Shown here: piece after piece, positions 41,921 through 52,411 of the stretch | How positions within the stretch are numbered: the stretch's first letter is position 1 | Layout: each line of letters starts with the position of its first letter | NCBI GenBank assembly: GCA_006386115.1 | Contig: VFIW01000081.1 | Location: forward strand, 153,426 to 217,425 | Direction of reading: 5' to 3' | Origin: Globisporangium splendens | Lineage: Eukaryota; Oomycota; Peronosporomycetes; Pythiales; Pythiaceae | Length of the DNA: 64,000 nucleotides | The notes under the pieces: generated by a model | Told to the model about the DNA's origin: nothing | Databases searched by the model: none | The model's input: only the letters and a program-made list of their open reading frames with translations | Position numbers and translations under genes: made by a program

Positions 41921-42864
41921 CTTGATTGGGAGTAAACTAGAAGAAGAAGATTCCTAAATGAAACGAGAACAAGCAGGCACTTGTGCAGGATCTCAACTGT
42001 CGGGAAATGCGCAATGGAGGGCAGCGCCATTTTGAAGAGAGCATTGCGCTGTTGCTGATGGTGCGAGAGGAAAAACCTTAGGGAAAGATGAAAAACCTTA
42101 ACGGATGCGAGCCACTCAAAATGATGATCCATGAGACCCCGAGCCCTCACCTCACACACCCTTCAAGAATAAATTACTTCCCGAAACTCATCGAAGACGG
42201 ACACCAGTGCGTCAGCATGCACCACAGTTTCTTGTGGTTTTGTGAGGGGAGGAAGGATTGGATGCGCATTGCGCTGTGTGCGGTGGTTCGGATGTCAGCG
42301 GCTTGACGTCGCGCACATGTGAGCACAGAAGATGCAGGAGGCGATGAATCTCATTAACTTTAGAGCTCATGGCCATTTGTCGATATCTGCAGTGTTGCTT
42401 CTTCAAGTATGCAAGGAAACGTGTGGCTGTCGTGAGTTTGATGGTCCGACCAAGCGAGTGGATGCATTGCGAGCAATGCAGGGTCCTATCAGTGATGCTT
42501 AAAGGATACAAAGGCTATGGGTGTCATTTAACTCGCTTTCACGTGGCGCATGTGCTCTGTGCATGGAGTTGCAGTGCGTCGTTGCTTCAAGGCTGCATGC
42601 GTGGAAAGCAGTCTTGCAGTTGTTTCATCACTAGATCGGATTGGAAGTGCAATCGGAATTAGTCGGGAGGATCGAAAATAAAAATAAGTTCCCGTCAGAT
42701 ATCAGTTTGTTCCAGAATGCTCTCGAAGACACTCTGGTCGGAATGATGGTCTTGTTTACTTTCCGTACTTAGTCGAGAGGTTCTGTCATTGTGGTGGTGG
42801 ATGAGAAGGGGTCAAGACGCAGCTAGCGACTGCGAGCAGATCAAGTGCAATCAGTGGCTCGACG
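41921..42864. other. Divergent upstream region, no gene seen
   Basis: Between mtHSP70 (minus) and the small membrane protein (plus). GAAGATTC at 41948-41955 fits the inverted nGAAnnTTCn core of a heat-shock element, 28 bp upstream of the mtHSP70 ATG; one such site alone is weak evidence. Confidence 0.4.
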
Positions 42865-43092
42865 ATGGCGTTCGGCAAGAAGAAGGAGGGACTCTACCTG
42901 CGTCCGCGCGTGCGTCGCACGACGCCGCTCATGGACATCGCGTTTGCGGTCGTTATCGGTGGCGCCTCGGGCATCTACATCTTCAACGACACGATGCGCC
43001 GGTGGCAGCAGTCGGAGCTCATGGAGTGTGGCGAACTCGACATGGCAGCGGCAAACCCCACGAGTGCAGACGCAAAGGACTCCAGTCAGTAA
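42865..43092 (+). CDS. Small single-pass membrane protein, unrecognised
   Basis: 75 aa from ATG 42865. A basic N-terminus (KKKEGLYLRPRVRR) precedes one hydrophobic segment, about residues 22-41 (PLMDIAFAVVIGGASGIYIF), then a polar acidic tail. This is the usual layout of small mitochondrial inner-membrane proteins such as respiratory assembly factors or accessory subunits. I recognise no family. Composition is GC-rich and codon-biased like neighbouring genes, and the surrounding kilobase has no other good frame, which supports it being real. Confidence 0.65.
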   Translation: MAFGKKKEGLYLRPRVRRTTPLMDIAFAVVIGGASGIYIFNDTMRRWQQSELMECGELDMAAANPTSADAKDSSQ

Positions 43093-43894
43093 ATTGCTGC
43101 GTGTGAGTGTGGCGTCGTGTTTACTGTGCTTCCGATGCAGTGAATGATAATGTGAAGGTCAGCAATGGAACGGATACGAGTGACTGGGATGGTCCAGTCA
43201 AGTGTGACGTGCATTGTTGTCTCCCCTACAAGAAAAACAAGTGAACCTGGTGTACAAGTTTGCCAAGCGCGAAGAAGACGTGCTGGTGTTGATATTCCAG
43301 CCATAGGTGCGGGGATGTGTGCATGCGCATTAGCTGAAAGAAACACCGCTGTGATATATGTATTTCCCCTGAATAGAGTGATTGGAACCAAAATTTGACG
43401 AGACGGATATTCAGACTAGACTCTGGAATGTTTCCCGTGTTCTGCCGCACAGACAATTATGAAATTGCTGCATTTGATTCAACACCGAAGACATGCAAAC
43501 ACGCGGGGGATGCAGCTGGCTGTCGCTACGCTCAGTGGAATGTGACAGATTTCTACTTGGCAGCAATGCACAACGTTCCAAGGCTTCGTGGTCACGAGTT
43601 GCAATGACTTGCGCCTTTCAGTGAAACCAAAAAGCAGAAGGTTGCTACGAAAAATATCGAGCACGTGACGAGTGAGTGAAAATATGCATGTTAACGGTTC
43701 AAAGCCGCCTGAATAGGTGTCGGGCGAAGGATGCGCGTGACGTTCGAGATGGCGATTCTGTCTCGGACATTTGCTTTCTCTCTTCTTGCTCTTCTTCGCA
43801 CAGCAACGCACTTTTCTTGTTGTTTTCAAAGAAGTCGTAACGCAGTGTTGGAAATTGGCTTCGTCGGGTGATCTCTTCTCGTAAGAAAGCACAA
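43093..43894. other. Intergenic, no gene seen
   Basis: 3' flank of the small membrane protein and of HSBP1. Minus-strand frames here run on from the last HSBP1 exon in a different frame and are not credible. Confidence 0.45.
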
Positions 43895-44772
43895 TTACAC
43901 CAATTCGCCTTTCTCTTTTCCCGCGCTGTTGCCTGCCGTTGCTGGATCCGCACTCTTGTCTCCGCCATCTTCATTTGTCTGCAAACACGCAACTTCGTTA
44001 CGCGCGATGCATCGCCATATCTTGAAGCCGTCGAGTCAAAACGCACCTGTTCCATCAAGTCCGCGATGGACTTTTCCAAATCGTCAATGCGCGACCCCAT
44101 TTCGTCAAGTGCTGATTCCAAGAGCAGAACAAGCGCATCATGCAAGGTCAAGGAGACCCAAAAGTAACGAGTGCAGAGTTTGAACCACATACAACGCGTG
44201 TGCGGTGAATATAAACATGCAAGCAAATGCAGGTGAAAAGGATATTTCTTCCAATGATGGCGTCCGACATTTGCGCGAAACGGGATTGCTGAAGATCATC
44301 ACAACAATCGTTCAAACACAAACGCCGCGTTGGCATCTCCATCGCATAGAGATCTTAATTTCACAGGCAACAACGCAAGAGCGACATACCATTTGCTCCA
44401 ACAGACTTTGCACCTAGTGATGAGTGATCGATTGAGGCACACACATAAGCACATATTGTCAGTTCCAGGGCATTCGCCTTATTAGTCCAGATGCGTTGAC
44501 TGCTTGCTGAAACACGCGCTACGCACGAAGACTGTGAGATCTTGTGCGTCATTTGGGCCGCCTGAGGCGTTGTTTGCTGGGTTCTTGGGTGCGTCCGATG
44601 AGCTCTGCACAAGACAAACGAAGCACAGCGTCAGCTTACCCTATATAGAGGGCAATCACACACGCTCCCATGAAATAGATAGCGATCTTGTCGCTACGTA
44701 TGTATTCTGTAGCCACGAAATGTCCATTAGATACACTCAGAGATGCACGAACACGCACGAGCGACTCACCAT
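43895..44772 (-). CDS. HSBP1: Heat shock factor-binding protein 1 (HSBP1), six exons
   Basis: Exons 44772-44770 (ATG only), 44604-44527, 44413-44390, 44288-44246, 44108-44047 and 43978-43895; 97 aa, phases preserved. The family core is unmistakable once spliced: DLTVFVQSLLEQM, QSRFAQMSDAIIGR, then IDEMGSRIDDLEKSIADLME, a hydrophobic heptad coiled coil. The tail is Gly/Ala/Lys-rich. HSBP1 binds the trimerisation coiled coil of HSF1 and damps the heat-shock response; it also forms trimers. Introns 1, 2, 3 and 5 (165, 113, 101, 68 bp) are GT-AG. Intron 4 (137 bp) starts ATATCCTTTT and ends CAGCAC, the AT-AC U12 class. Exon 3 is only 24 nt. The first exon carries just the initiator codon. The gene is head-to-head with the DA1-like gene. 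Confidence 0.9.
44109..44245 (-). other. Putative U12-type AT-AC intron in HSBP1
   Basis: On the minus strand the 5' end reads ATATCCTTTT, the full U12 donor consensus, and no GT donor near it preserves the frame. TCCTTGAC, a match to the U12 branch-site consensus TCCTTRAC, lies about 39 nt before the end. The first AC after it is the 3' end. Splicing here gives IIGR followed by IDEMGSRIDD with no gap, exactly the family sequence. An AG four bases earlier would also keep the frame but yields a one-residue insertion in the coiled coil. Confidence 0.8.
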
Positions 44773-45236
44773 TTTGATTCGGTTGTGCTTTTGTAGCTTT
44801 CTGTCGCATCAGTCCAGAAAATGTGTGTAAAGATGCGTGGACCACACCTATCACCTCTTCATTTGCATAGTGAGAAGTGACAAAATAATGTGCAAATGGA
44901 ATCACATGCACCATAAGAAGATCAGAAGACGTGATCGTGTCTCAAAAGGAGGTAGATACCCTCCACTTGACAGACGCAACTGCCGTACCACTTGTGTTGC
45001 TCCAAAACACGAGACAAACTAGACCTCTCTTTACAAACTTTGTCATTAAGAACAATCGAGAATCTACAGTAACAGAAACCCACATCAACACCACAAGGCG
45101 ATTAGAAATATCACTATTCAGAGGTTGAAGCCGGCTCTATGTTTCTCTTTCGCCATTATGGCAGGTGCAAATGATCGAACACGCACGCATTCCGCATTTT
45201 CCTCGCCAGCCACCAAGCCGCCGCAAGAGAGACAAG
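44773..45236. other. Divergent upstream region of HSBP1 and DA1-like gene
   Basis: 464 bp between two start codons on opposite strands, AT-rich. No clear shared regulatory box is recognisable. Confidence 0.4.
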
Positions 45237-47465
45237 ATGACCGCGTGGAGCTGCGCGTCCTGCACGTTCCTCAACGACAACGAGGCGCTCGCGCAGTGCG
45301 CCATGTGCAACGCCATCCGGGTCGTGTCGTGCGCGAAATGCCGCCAGGACATCAAGTATGTTGAATATGCGCAGTGCGATTGGATCAAGGAAGAAGACGA
45401 GACCTCTTGTTCAGCAGACAGGACGAATGATATCTTCTCACCTGCATGCATGCTCGTACAGGTTTGGACCGCGGCTGCGCGTGAATGGGGCGACGTACCA
45501 CCCGGGCTGCTTCAACTGCACGGCGTGCCACAAGACGTTCCCGACCAACAAGTTCTCGGTGAAAGACGGGAAGCCCTACCACAGCGAATGCCTCCCGAAG
45601 GAGCCGGTGATCCTGTGTGCGCAGTGCTTCAAGGAGCTTGGGTATGTACTCATGGTGTGTGTTTCTATTCTGCTTGATTGCATCGCATTGTGCAGTCAAG
45701 ACTGATGCTGAAGGCGCTGACTGATGCTGATGGCGCTGTGTGTGAACTAGGAGTGGTCCTCGGCTGACGGTGTCGGGACAATTGTACCACCCGAATTGCT
45801 TTGTGTGCAAGGCGTGTCACCAGCCGTTCCCGACGCACCAGTTCATGATCAAAGATGGTGATGCGTACCACCCCAACTGCTTACCCTCGCAAGCCGCAGC
45901 CGTGGCGACGTGCGCGAAGTGCCAGGGTGATATTGGCTTCGGTCCACGACTGACTGTGTCGGGGTTGACGTACCACACCGGTTGCTTCCGATGCGCCGGA
46001 TGCCATGAACCCTTTGGCGCTCAGCAATTCCAGATCAAGGACAACGAGCCGTACCACAAGGAGTGCTTCAAGCTGCTGTACAACCCACGGTGCGATGCCA
46101 CACAGCGTGCTGCCATATGCTTCGCTGCAATCTCCTGACGTAGGATGGCTATTGACACTGTAATTGTAGATGTGAGGTGTGCGATAACTACATCCCGTTC
46201 AAGCCAGACGGCAAAAGCATTGCGTACAAGGAAGTACCATTCTGGAACATGCGCTATTGCCCGGCCCACGACAACCGCGATCGTTGCTGCAGTTGCCAGC
46301 GCATTGAGGTGCGGAGGAGCATCAACTGTATTTCGCTGTTGCTATGTGGTATATTTCTTGACGCTTTGTTGTGTCGTGCCGTTCTGCAGCCACTTGCTGC
46401 AAACAAAAAGTTTGATGTGCTCAGTGACGGCCGAAAGGTGTGCCACGATTGCTCGATGCTGGTTGTGCTGGACACAATCGAGGTGGGTGGCTTTACTTTG
46501 CTACTATGTCAGGCTACCGAGTGAAACTCGACAGTGACGTTGCATGATTGTGCTGTGTCATCACTGAAAACGAAACCAGGTAAAAGGCGTGGTGACTGAA
46601 GTGTGGGAGTTTATGGAGTCGATCGGCATTCGACTACCCAAGGTAGATTCTTTTGGAACCAAATGCATTTGCTGAACTCCAAATCTAACCGCCTCGCCAC
46701 GCACGTTTGGGAATATGCGTCTAGCTGCCAGTCTACTTGGTTGAGTCGCAAGTGTTGAATGAGCACTGCCACACCTTGAATCGCAAATTGCATGACCACA
46801 GCAGCAACAAACCAGTGATCGGTCACGTCACGCGCGGTCTTTGCTTGTCGGAGGTGTGCTGAATGCTGCGTCTCGTACAAGCTTCCCCTTTAGTCCGTTT
46901 TTGCTAACGCTTGAGCTTTGTTACCTCTTTATCTCTGAAGATCACACAAGTGAAGCACATGATGCGTCGTGGACGCAGCCGTGGTCCCGAAGTTGTCTCC
47001 ATTGAAAAGGTATGTGATTCTATCTAAGTCACTCGCTATGCATCAAAAGCTGATGCGATTCTCTCTGTGCCTACGCAGAACCGTTCCGTAAATGCAATCT
47101 TGATTCTGCATGGTCTTCCGTACGACCTGACAGCTCAGGTGCTTGCCCATGAAGCGACCCACTCGTTCATCAAGCTGAGTGATGGCTTCCCAGATCACAT
47201 CCCGATGATGGTCGAAGAAGGGATGTGCCAACTGATGAGCTATCTCTACCTCAAGTATAAGCAACTGATCGAAGAAGACGAGACGAACCCAAAGATGAAA
47301 GCCTCGTTCCCAGCGCGCCTCCGTCAATTCCTCGTGATGCAGATTGAGAATGACCAGACACCTGTGTACGGCGACGGCTTCCGAGCGGCGTTTGAAGCGT
47401 ACAACCGCGTGCACTCGCTCCAGAAGATGTTCGACAGTCTGCGTCGCACGGGACAGTTTCCGTGA
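45237..47465 (+). CDS. LIM-domain DA1-like zinc peptidase, nine exons
   Basis: Exons 45237-45355, 45462-45641, 45751-46089, 46170-46308, 46390-46482, 46580-46642, 46725-46853, 46941-47009 and 47079-47465; 505 aa, phases preserved. The N-terminus is a RanBP2-type zinc finger (WSCASCTFLNDNEALAQCAM). Then come four consecutive LIM-type zinc modules (CAKC, CAQC, CAKC and CEVC starts, with repeated GPRLxVxGxxYH). The C-terminal third is the DA1 peptidase domain: VLAHEATHSF supplies HExxH near residue 395, and MMVEEGMCQLMSY the third ligand region. Plant DA1 proteins are ubiquitin-activated peptidases limiting organ growth; they have ubiquitin-interacting motifs and one LIM. Here a RanBP2 finger and extra LIMs take the N-terminal place. 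Residues are intact, so activity is expected. Confidence 0.87.
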
Positions 47466-48910
47466 GCTGGTCGACGTGTAGGCATTTTTGTTTGTTGATA
47501 GTAACCAAGACCTCGCATTGCACTTTTGTGTGAGTTCTCTCTCTCTCTATCCTAGTGCTTGAAAAGTTGGTTTTCTTTTTGAACCATTTGAATATAACAA
47601 ACCCCGTGTGATTTTGACGCCAGCGCGCCAAGTTTTGTTTTCCGATGTCGAGTCTACAACAAATCTTGAATTTGAGATACTCTACTCCATTCAAGCCACT
47701 TTCTTCGCGCGTGCTGGCGAGCTTGCGGGTGGGAGCGGAGACATTCTGGTAGCTTCAACTGATGTGAATATCGTCATCTCTCTAGCCGGACTTCATTGTG
47801 CTTGCTCGACGCGTGGGCGAGAGCGCATGAGAAAACGACGCTCATAACTGGGTCCGCGTACCCAATTAAAACGCACGAGCGCTCGCAATGTTCATTGCCA
47901 TTCCCTTTCTTAGGGGGAGTCATATCAAGTACTCCTTGACGAATGAAAGTCGCGATCCACCAGTTGAAGTTGCCCTTGGAAACACAACGACGCATTCAAA
48001 TGAGAGAAAATGACAGTTCTGCCTGTATGTCCTTCTTGGATATTTAGGTTCATGCCTTTTTGGAATATGATCCGTGGATGCAGCATCTTGTTACCGCACA
48101 CGACGACGCGAGCAAGATGCTACCACTCGCGATCGTGTATGCAAACGTTAAGGAGAGCAACATTGTGCGGGAGTGCATATGCTATGATCCAAATGGGTTC
48201 ATCTTTTGAGCATATGCGACTCAGGGCTCCAATTGGCTAAACCTGTGGAGGGACTGCATGCACAGCTGCATCGGAACTCAAGAGCTACACAGTAGTCCGA
48301 CACGCGCTCTCGCCTGATTTCTTCGTAAGCAATCGCCATTCAGCGATTAAAGTATCACGATGTCTTGCTCGTTAAATACGCGTTTGCAGCGCTCATGGTA
48401 TGGCGATGCGCGTTTTGTGCGTGTGTGTGTGTTATCGTCGCGCTGAGTTGCTGTCTGGCGCTCTTTCTTACCGGGCACATCTGTAGTTTGGCGTGTATTC
48501 GTGGAGCCAGGTGAAGAATCTCGTATTGACATCTGCGTTTGCAGCTATACGACAAAACACACCTGCCTAGCACCCAAACATGCTGCATGCATGTGTCTTC
48601 CTTCCTGCTCTGCTTGTGGCACATGTGGTGCTCTTCTTTCGCATCAGGCTGCTGATTCGCTTTTTCGCGTGGATCAACCCCTCAACAGCACAACACTCCC
48701 GAGAGCACATGCGAGAACGACGATCGCTGTCGAAATCTCGTTTCCAACTCAACATTGCACCCACACAGCATACACACCTGCATCGTCCATTGCCCCTTCC
48801 CTTGGCGTTGGCGCGTCAAGTCGGAAAGAATAAACACTTGTTTCACGTGCACCTTGATCTCGTTGTCGTGGTCGACCTCGCACTTCTCTCCATTCGCTCG
48901 TTCTCCGCTG
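47466..48910. other. Intergenic, no supported gene
   Basis: Between the 3' ends of the DA1-like gene and the F-box-like gene. Frames such as 48580-49035 plus overlap the real minus-strand gene and are shadows. Holds the second copy of the dispersed 25-bp sequence. Confidence 0.45.
47949..47973 (-). repeat. Dispersed 25-bp sequence, copy B
   Basis: Exact reverse complement of 35916-35940; read on the minus strand it encodes the same NFNWWIAT peptide inside a frame covering 47774-47995. Confidence 0.7.
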
Positions 48911-50515
48911 TCACTGGGTCGCTGCCTGCTCCTCAGTCCGAGCATACGACTCGATCGTTGCCGCGTACCGTTCTAGCCGTGCAGCAGGTAAATGCTGGGC
49001 AACGACGACCACTTGCTCTGGCTCATCGTCTGTAGCGCTGGCCACTACGGTCAACTGACCTTTCAAGCACCGTCGCTGCCGTGAATCGAGTGTCGGGAAC
49101 GACTCCAATACACCAGGAAGCCACCTTGCATGCAGCGTTGCGGGTGCTCCGAACCTCGTCGATGCGCCTTCGTGCAGCATCACCGAGTGGAAGTACACCC
49201 GCGAGAACTCACGATCCCAAATGCGCAACCAGACGTATCCAGGCTCAGTCGGGAGCTGCTTAGGTTTGTGTTTGGGCGACGACAGCAGCTCACCCACAGT
49301 CATCGTAGGCAGAGGCGCCTGAGGACGGACAAGAGCTTTGCAGGTGATAATGTCAAAGTGTTCCGTGCCTGTAGCTGCTGCAGAGGCTGAAGATCCACTC
49401 TCAGCACTGTCATTGCTGGGGGTATGTTGCTGCTCTATGATGAGCGTGGCCGGAAGATCGTACCGTTGGAGTTGTGCGCCGTTCAAAGACCTAAACTGGA
49501 GCTGTTGACATGAATCATAAGCATCACAGCGCGTCAGCTCACCAAAAATGCTTCCCAGTTTTCAAGGTGCTTTCAATAGAGTCAACGTACGGAAATGACG
49601 CCTGCTGCTGCCTGCAGTTCCCTGGCATTAGGTGCTGCTTGAGTTCGATTTCGCAGTGGCATTGACGGTCGTAGTTTCGCAAAGAAATGCTGGAGTAACT
49701 CGCTCATATGAATGGCCACGACCGCATCCTTGACCAAATAGTAGTCCACTTGCGAATCGCCCGCACCAGCAGGTACATCAAGCTCAAGCGCGAGACTCCC
49801 ATCCTGCGTCACCAGGTCGTACCGACAAAGCGCTCCGCTCGCGTCGTATGCCTTCTTCGCGGGAGGCGAAGGCGCCACCCACTCCCCAAACTCTTTCGTG
49901 TAGCAGTACTGCCGCAGGATCGCAGCACTTGCTTCTTCGTCATTATCTGCAGCACTCTGCTGTCGTAGCTTGAGTTTCACGATGGTGTAGATGCGTCGGG
50001 AGGTCTGCACCACGTTTGTTAGCATCGGCATCGCCGCACTCGTGCCGTCCACAGTGAAACGCGCACAGACACCATCACGGTGCACCATGGGGAATACACG
50101 CGGCCGGAGCGTCACCGCTCCGCCTTCCACCTATGCACATATCCACATTTTCACATGTTAGATCTTCCCCCATTAAGCACGGAAGGACGAGCGAACACAC
50201 ACACACACACACCTGTCCACGCTCGCTCCAGAACGACACAACGCGCGGCGGAATCCGTGGATCGTTGATATGCGAGCGTCGGATCTGCTGCGTCGCCAGC
50301 TCCTGGTAGTGCGCCTGGAACTCAATCGCCAGATTCTGAAGCAACCAGATTGAGAGTCCCAGACGCGCACTCTGGCGATTAAAGTGCCGCAGAACGGGAC
50401 GAATGGATCGTGCCCACTGCGGGTGCGCGCGCATGAGGCTCTGCACGTCCTTTGCATCGAGAAACAGCAGCAAGTGGCGCACGAGCGCGCAGTCGTGCCA
50501 CGGGAACAGCGCCAT
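48911..50515 (-). CDS. F-box-like hypothetical protein, three exons
   Basis: Exons 50515-50213, 50130-49591 and 49495-48911; 475 aa, all boundaries phase 0. ATG 50515 is the first after the divergent promoter. Residues 1-45 look like an F-box (ALFPWHDCALVRHLLLFLDA, then SLMRAHPQWARS), an adaptor that docks to Skp1. The remainder is a mixed beta/alpha domain without repeats (YVWLRIWDREFSRVYFHSVM) and a Glu-rich C-terminal helix. F-box proteins select substrates for SCF ubiquitin ligases; the substrate is unknown. Intron 1 begins inside a (GT)n run, so the donor sits in a microsatellite. The F-box call is moderate because the motif is degenerate. Confidence 0.72.
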
Positions 50516-50919
50516 CGTCACAATGGGCAGCGGCAATCTTGCGATTGACCAAATGGACGCTGACACACTGTCATGTCATAATCAGGATCACTAAAGCGAG
50601 GACGGGGGTACTATTGCTCATTCACTCTACCCACCTTTGACACGAAAACTATACATCAGACGCGTATACTCATTGGCAACAAATTGGTGTGCCACCACCG
50701 CATTTCAGTGTTCACCAAACATATACCACCTTGGTTTGCAAAACTGTCTTTCAATGCGTATAAACAACGTATATCGCCGGATAATATGGCACTTGCTCTC
50801 GCTTTGCTTTGAGTGGTGGAGAGCGCATGGCAGCGGTGGCGCGTAATGCGTTCGTGAGCTCATTGTTGGAATACTCGCCGTTCGCCCAGTCGCATTCGCC
50901 GCTCATTCCTGTTGCAAAG
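50516..50919. promoter_or_regulatory. Divergent promoter region of F-box-like gene and RPL4
   Basis: 404 bp between opposite start codons, AT-rich in the middle (about 50640-50800). Apart from the initiator-like site at 50901 nothing specific is recognised. Confidence 0.45.
50901..50909 (+). promoter_or_regulatory. Oomycete initiator-like element of RPL4
   Basis: GCTCATTCC matches the first nine positions of the oomycete initiator GCTCATTYYNCAWTTT, 11 bp before the chosen ATG. It implies a very short 5' leader and supports the start at 50920. Confidence 0.45.
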
Positions 50920-52068
50920 ATGGCCTCCCTCGCTGCCTCTCGCCCTGTTGTCTCGGTCCTCTCCGTGGAGAAGGAGACCGCCTCGGTCGCCGCGCAAGTC
51001 GTGCTTCCAGCGGTGTTCACGGCGCCAATCCGTCCGGATGTCGTCAACTTCGTGCACACCAACATGGCCAAGAACAACCGCCAGGCGTACGCTGTGTCGC
51101 GTCGCGCCGGTCACCAGCACTCGGCTGAGTCGTGGGGTACCGGTCGTGCCGTCGCGCGTATCCCTCGTATCGCCGGTGGTGGTACCCAGCGTTCGGGCCA
51201 AGCCGCTTTCGGTAACATGGTGCGTGGTGGTCGCATGTTCGCGCCAACGCGTATCTGGCGCAAGTGGCACCGCAAGATCAACGTGAACCAGCGTCGTTTC
51301 GCGGTTGCGTCCGCGCTCGCTGCTTCGGCTCTCCCTGCTTTGGTCACCGCCCGTGGTCACCGCATCGAGAAGGTGCCCGAGGTGCCTCTCGTGCTCGAGG
51401 ATGCCGTTGAGAGCATCCAGAAGACCGCCCAAGCCGTCAAGGTGTTGGCCAAGATCGGTGCCGACGCCGATATCGAGAAGGTCAAGGACTCGAAGAAGGT
51501 GCGCACTGGCCGTGGCAAGACCCGCAACCGTCGCTATGTGACTCGCCGTGGTCCTCTCATCGTGTACGCGAACGCCAACGGCGCCGAGAAGGCGTTCCGC
51601 AACATTCCTGGTGTGGAGTTGGCTAACGTGGAGCGCTTGAACTTGCTCCAGTTGGCTCCTGGTGGCCACTTGGGTCGCTTCATCATCTGGACCCGTTCAG
51701 CGTTCGAGAAATTGGACGCGCTTTACGGCACGTACTCGAAGAAGTCGGCCAAGAAGGTGGACTACACGTTGCCACGCCACATCATGAACAACGCCAACTT
51801 GGGTCGTCTGATCAACTCTGACGAAATCCAGTCGGTGTTGCGCGCGGGCAAGTACTCGAGCTTCCGTCGCCACCACAAGAAGAACCCATTGAAGAACTTG
51901 GGTGCCATGGTCAAGCTCAACCCATACGCGTTGGTGGCTCGTCGCGCGGAATTGCGTGCCGAAGCGCTCCGTGCCGACAAGAAGAAGGTGACCAAGAACT
52001 GCGTCAAGAACACGCCTGCCCGCAAGGAGCAGTCGCGTGCGCTCTTCGCCAAGAACTCGTCGGACTAA
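50920..52068 (+). CDS. RPL4: 60S ribosomal protein L4 (uL4)
   Basis: 382 aa, one exon. ATG 50920 is chosen over in-frame upstream codons because an initiator-like element precedes it and family members start close to RPVVSV. Signature stretches: [60 protein letters not shown] and the eukaryote-specific extension with Lys-rich end ([18 protein letters not shown]). It binds 25S rRNA near the exit tunnel of the large subunit. Codon use is strongly biased, as expected for a highly expressed gene. Length is close to yeast L4 (362 aa). Confidence 0.97.
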   Translation: MASLAASRPVVSVLSVEKETASVAAQVVLPAVFTAPIRPDVVNFVHTNMAKNNRQAYAVSRRAGHQHSAESWGTGRAVARIPRIAGGGTQRSGQAAFGNMVRGGRMFAPTRIWRKWHRKINVNQRRFAVASALAASALPALVTARGHRIEKVPEVPLVLEDAVESIQKTAQAVKVLAKIGADADIEKVKDSKKVRTGRGKTRNRRYVTRRGPLIVYANANGAEKAFRNIPGVELANVERLNLLQLAPGGHLGRFIIWTRSAFEKLDALYGTYSKKSAKKVDYTLPRHIMNNANLGRLINSDEIQSVLRAGKYSSFRRHHKKNPLKNLGAMVKLNPYALVARRAELRAEALRADKKKVTKNCVKNTPARKEQSRALFAKNSSD

Positions 52069-52411
52069 GCAGTCTGCCGCGAGTTCTTGTTCTGACGCAG
52101 CGTCTTGTTTCTTCGTGGAAGGACAACTGGGGCAACAACAACATGGTCGTGCACTTATCTACTCGGCTCTGCTTCTTGTGTAGGATGAACTAGCTAGTTT
52201 GATTTTGTAGAGGAAGTGGAGGCGGAATGTGAAGTGATGGTAATGACAATTCAACAAGGCAGCCACTCGGCGCGGCCTGAGGCTACAACACATTATTTTG
52301 CGTGTGCTTTTGTTTGCCTTTTCTTTTCTTTTATGTGGAAGTGGTGCTAACCTGGTGCGGGTGCTGTAAGCTGCTTTAACTTTGTATGACTTTTTTGTTG
52401 TGATCCGCTGC
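52069..52411. other. Intergenic between convergent genes
   Basis: 3' flanks of RPL4 and of the ZC3HC1-like gene; T-rich stretches near 52310-52395. No gene seen. Confidence 0.4.

Noticed and set aside
43690..43720. GGTTCAAAGCC considered as a tRNA T-arm
   Set aside because: No matching acceptor, anticodon or D-arm around it; I found no tRNA or rRNA gene in the window.
44110..44116. AG acceptor for HSBP1 intron 4 (AT-AG splicing)
   Set aside because: Keeps the frame but inserts a residue in the conserved coiled coil, while the AC four bases later gives the exact family sequence.
48410..48435. Short GT repeat considered as a structured element
   Set aside because: Only a simple microsatellite; no array or spacer pattern.
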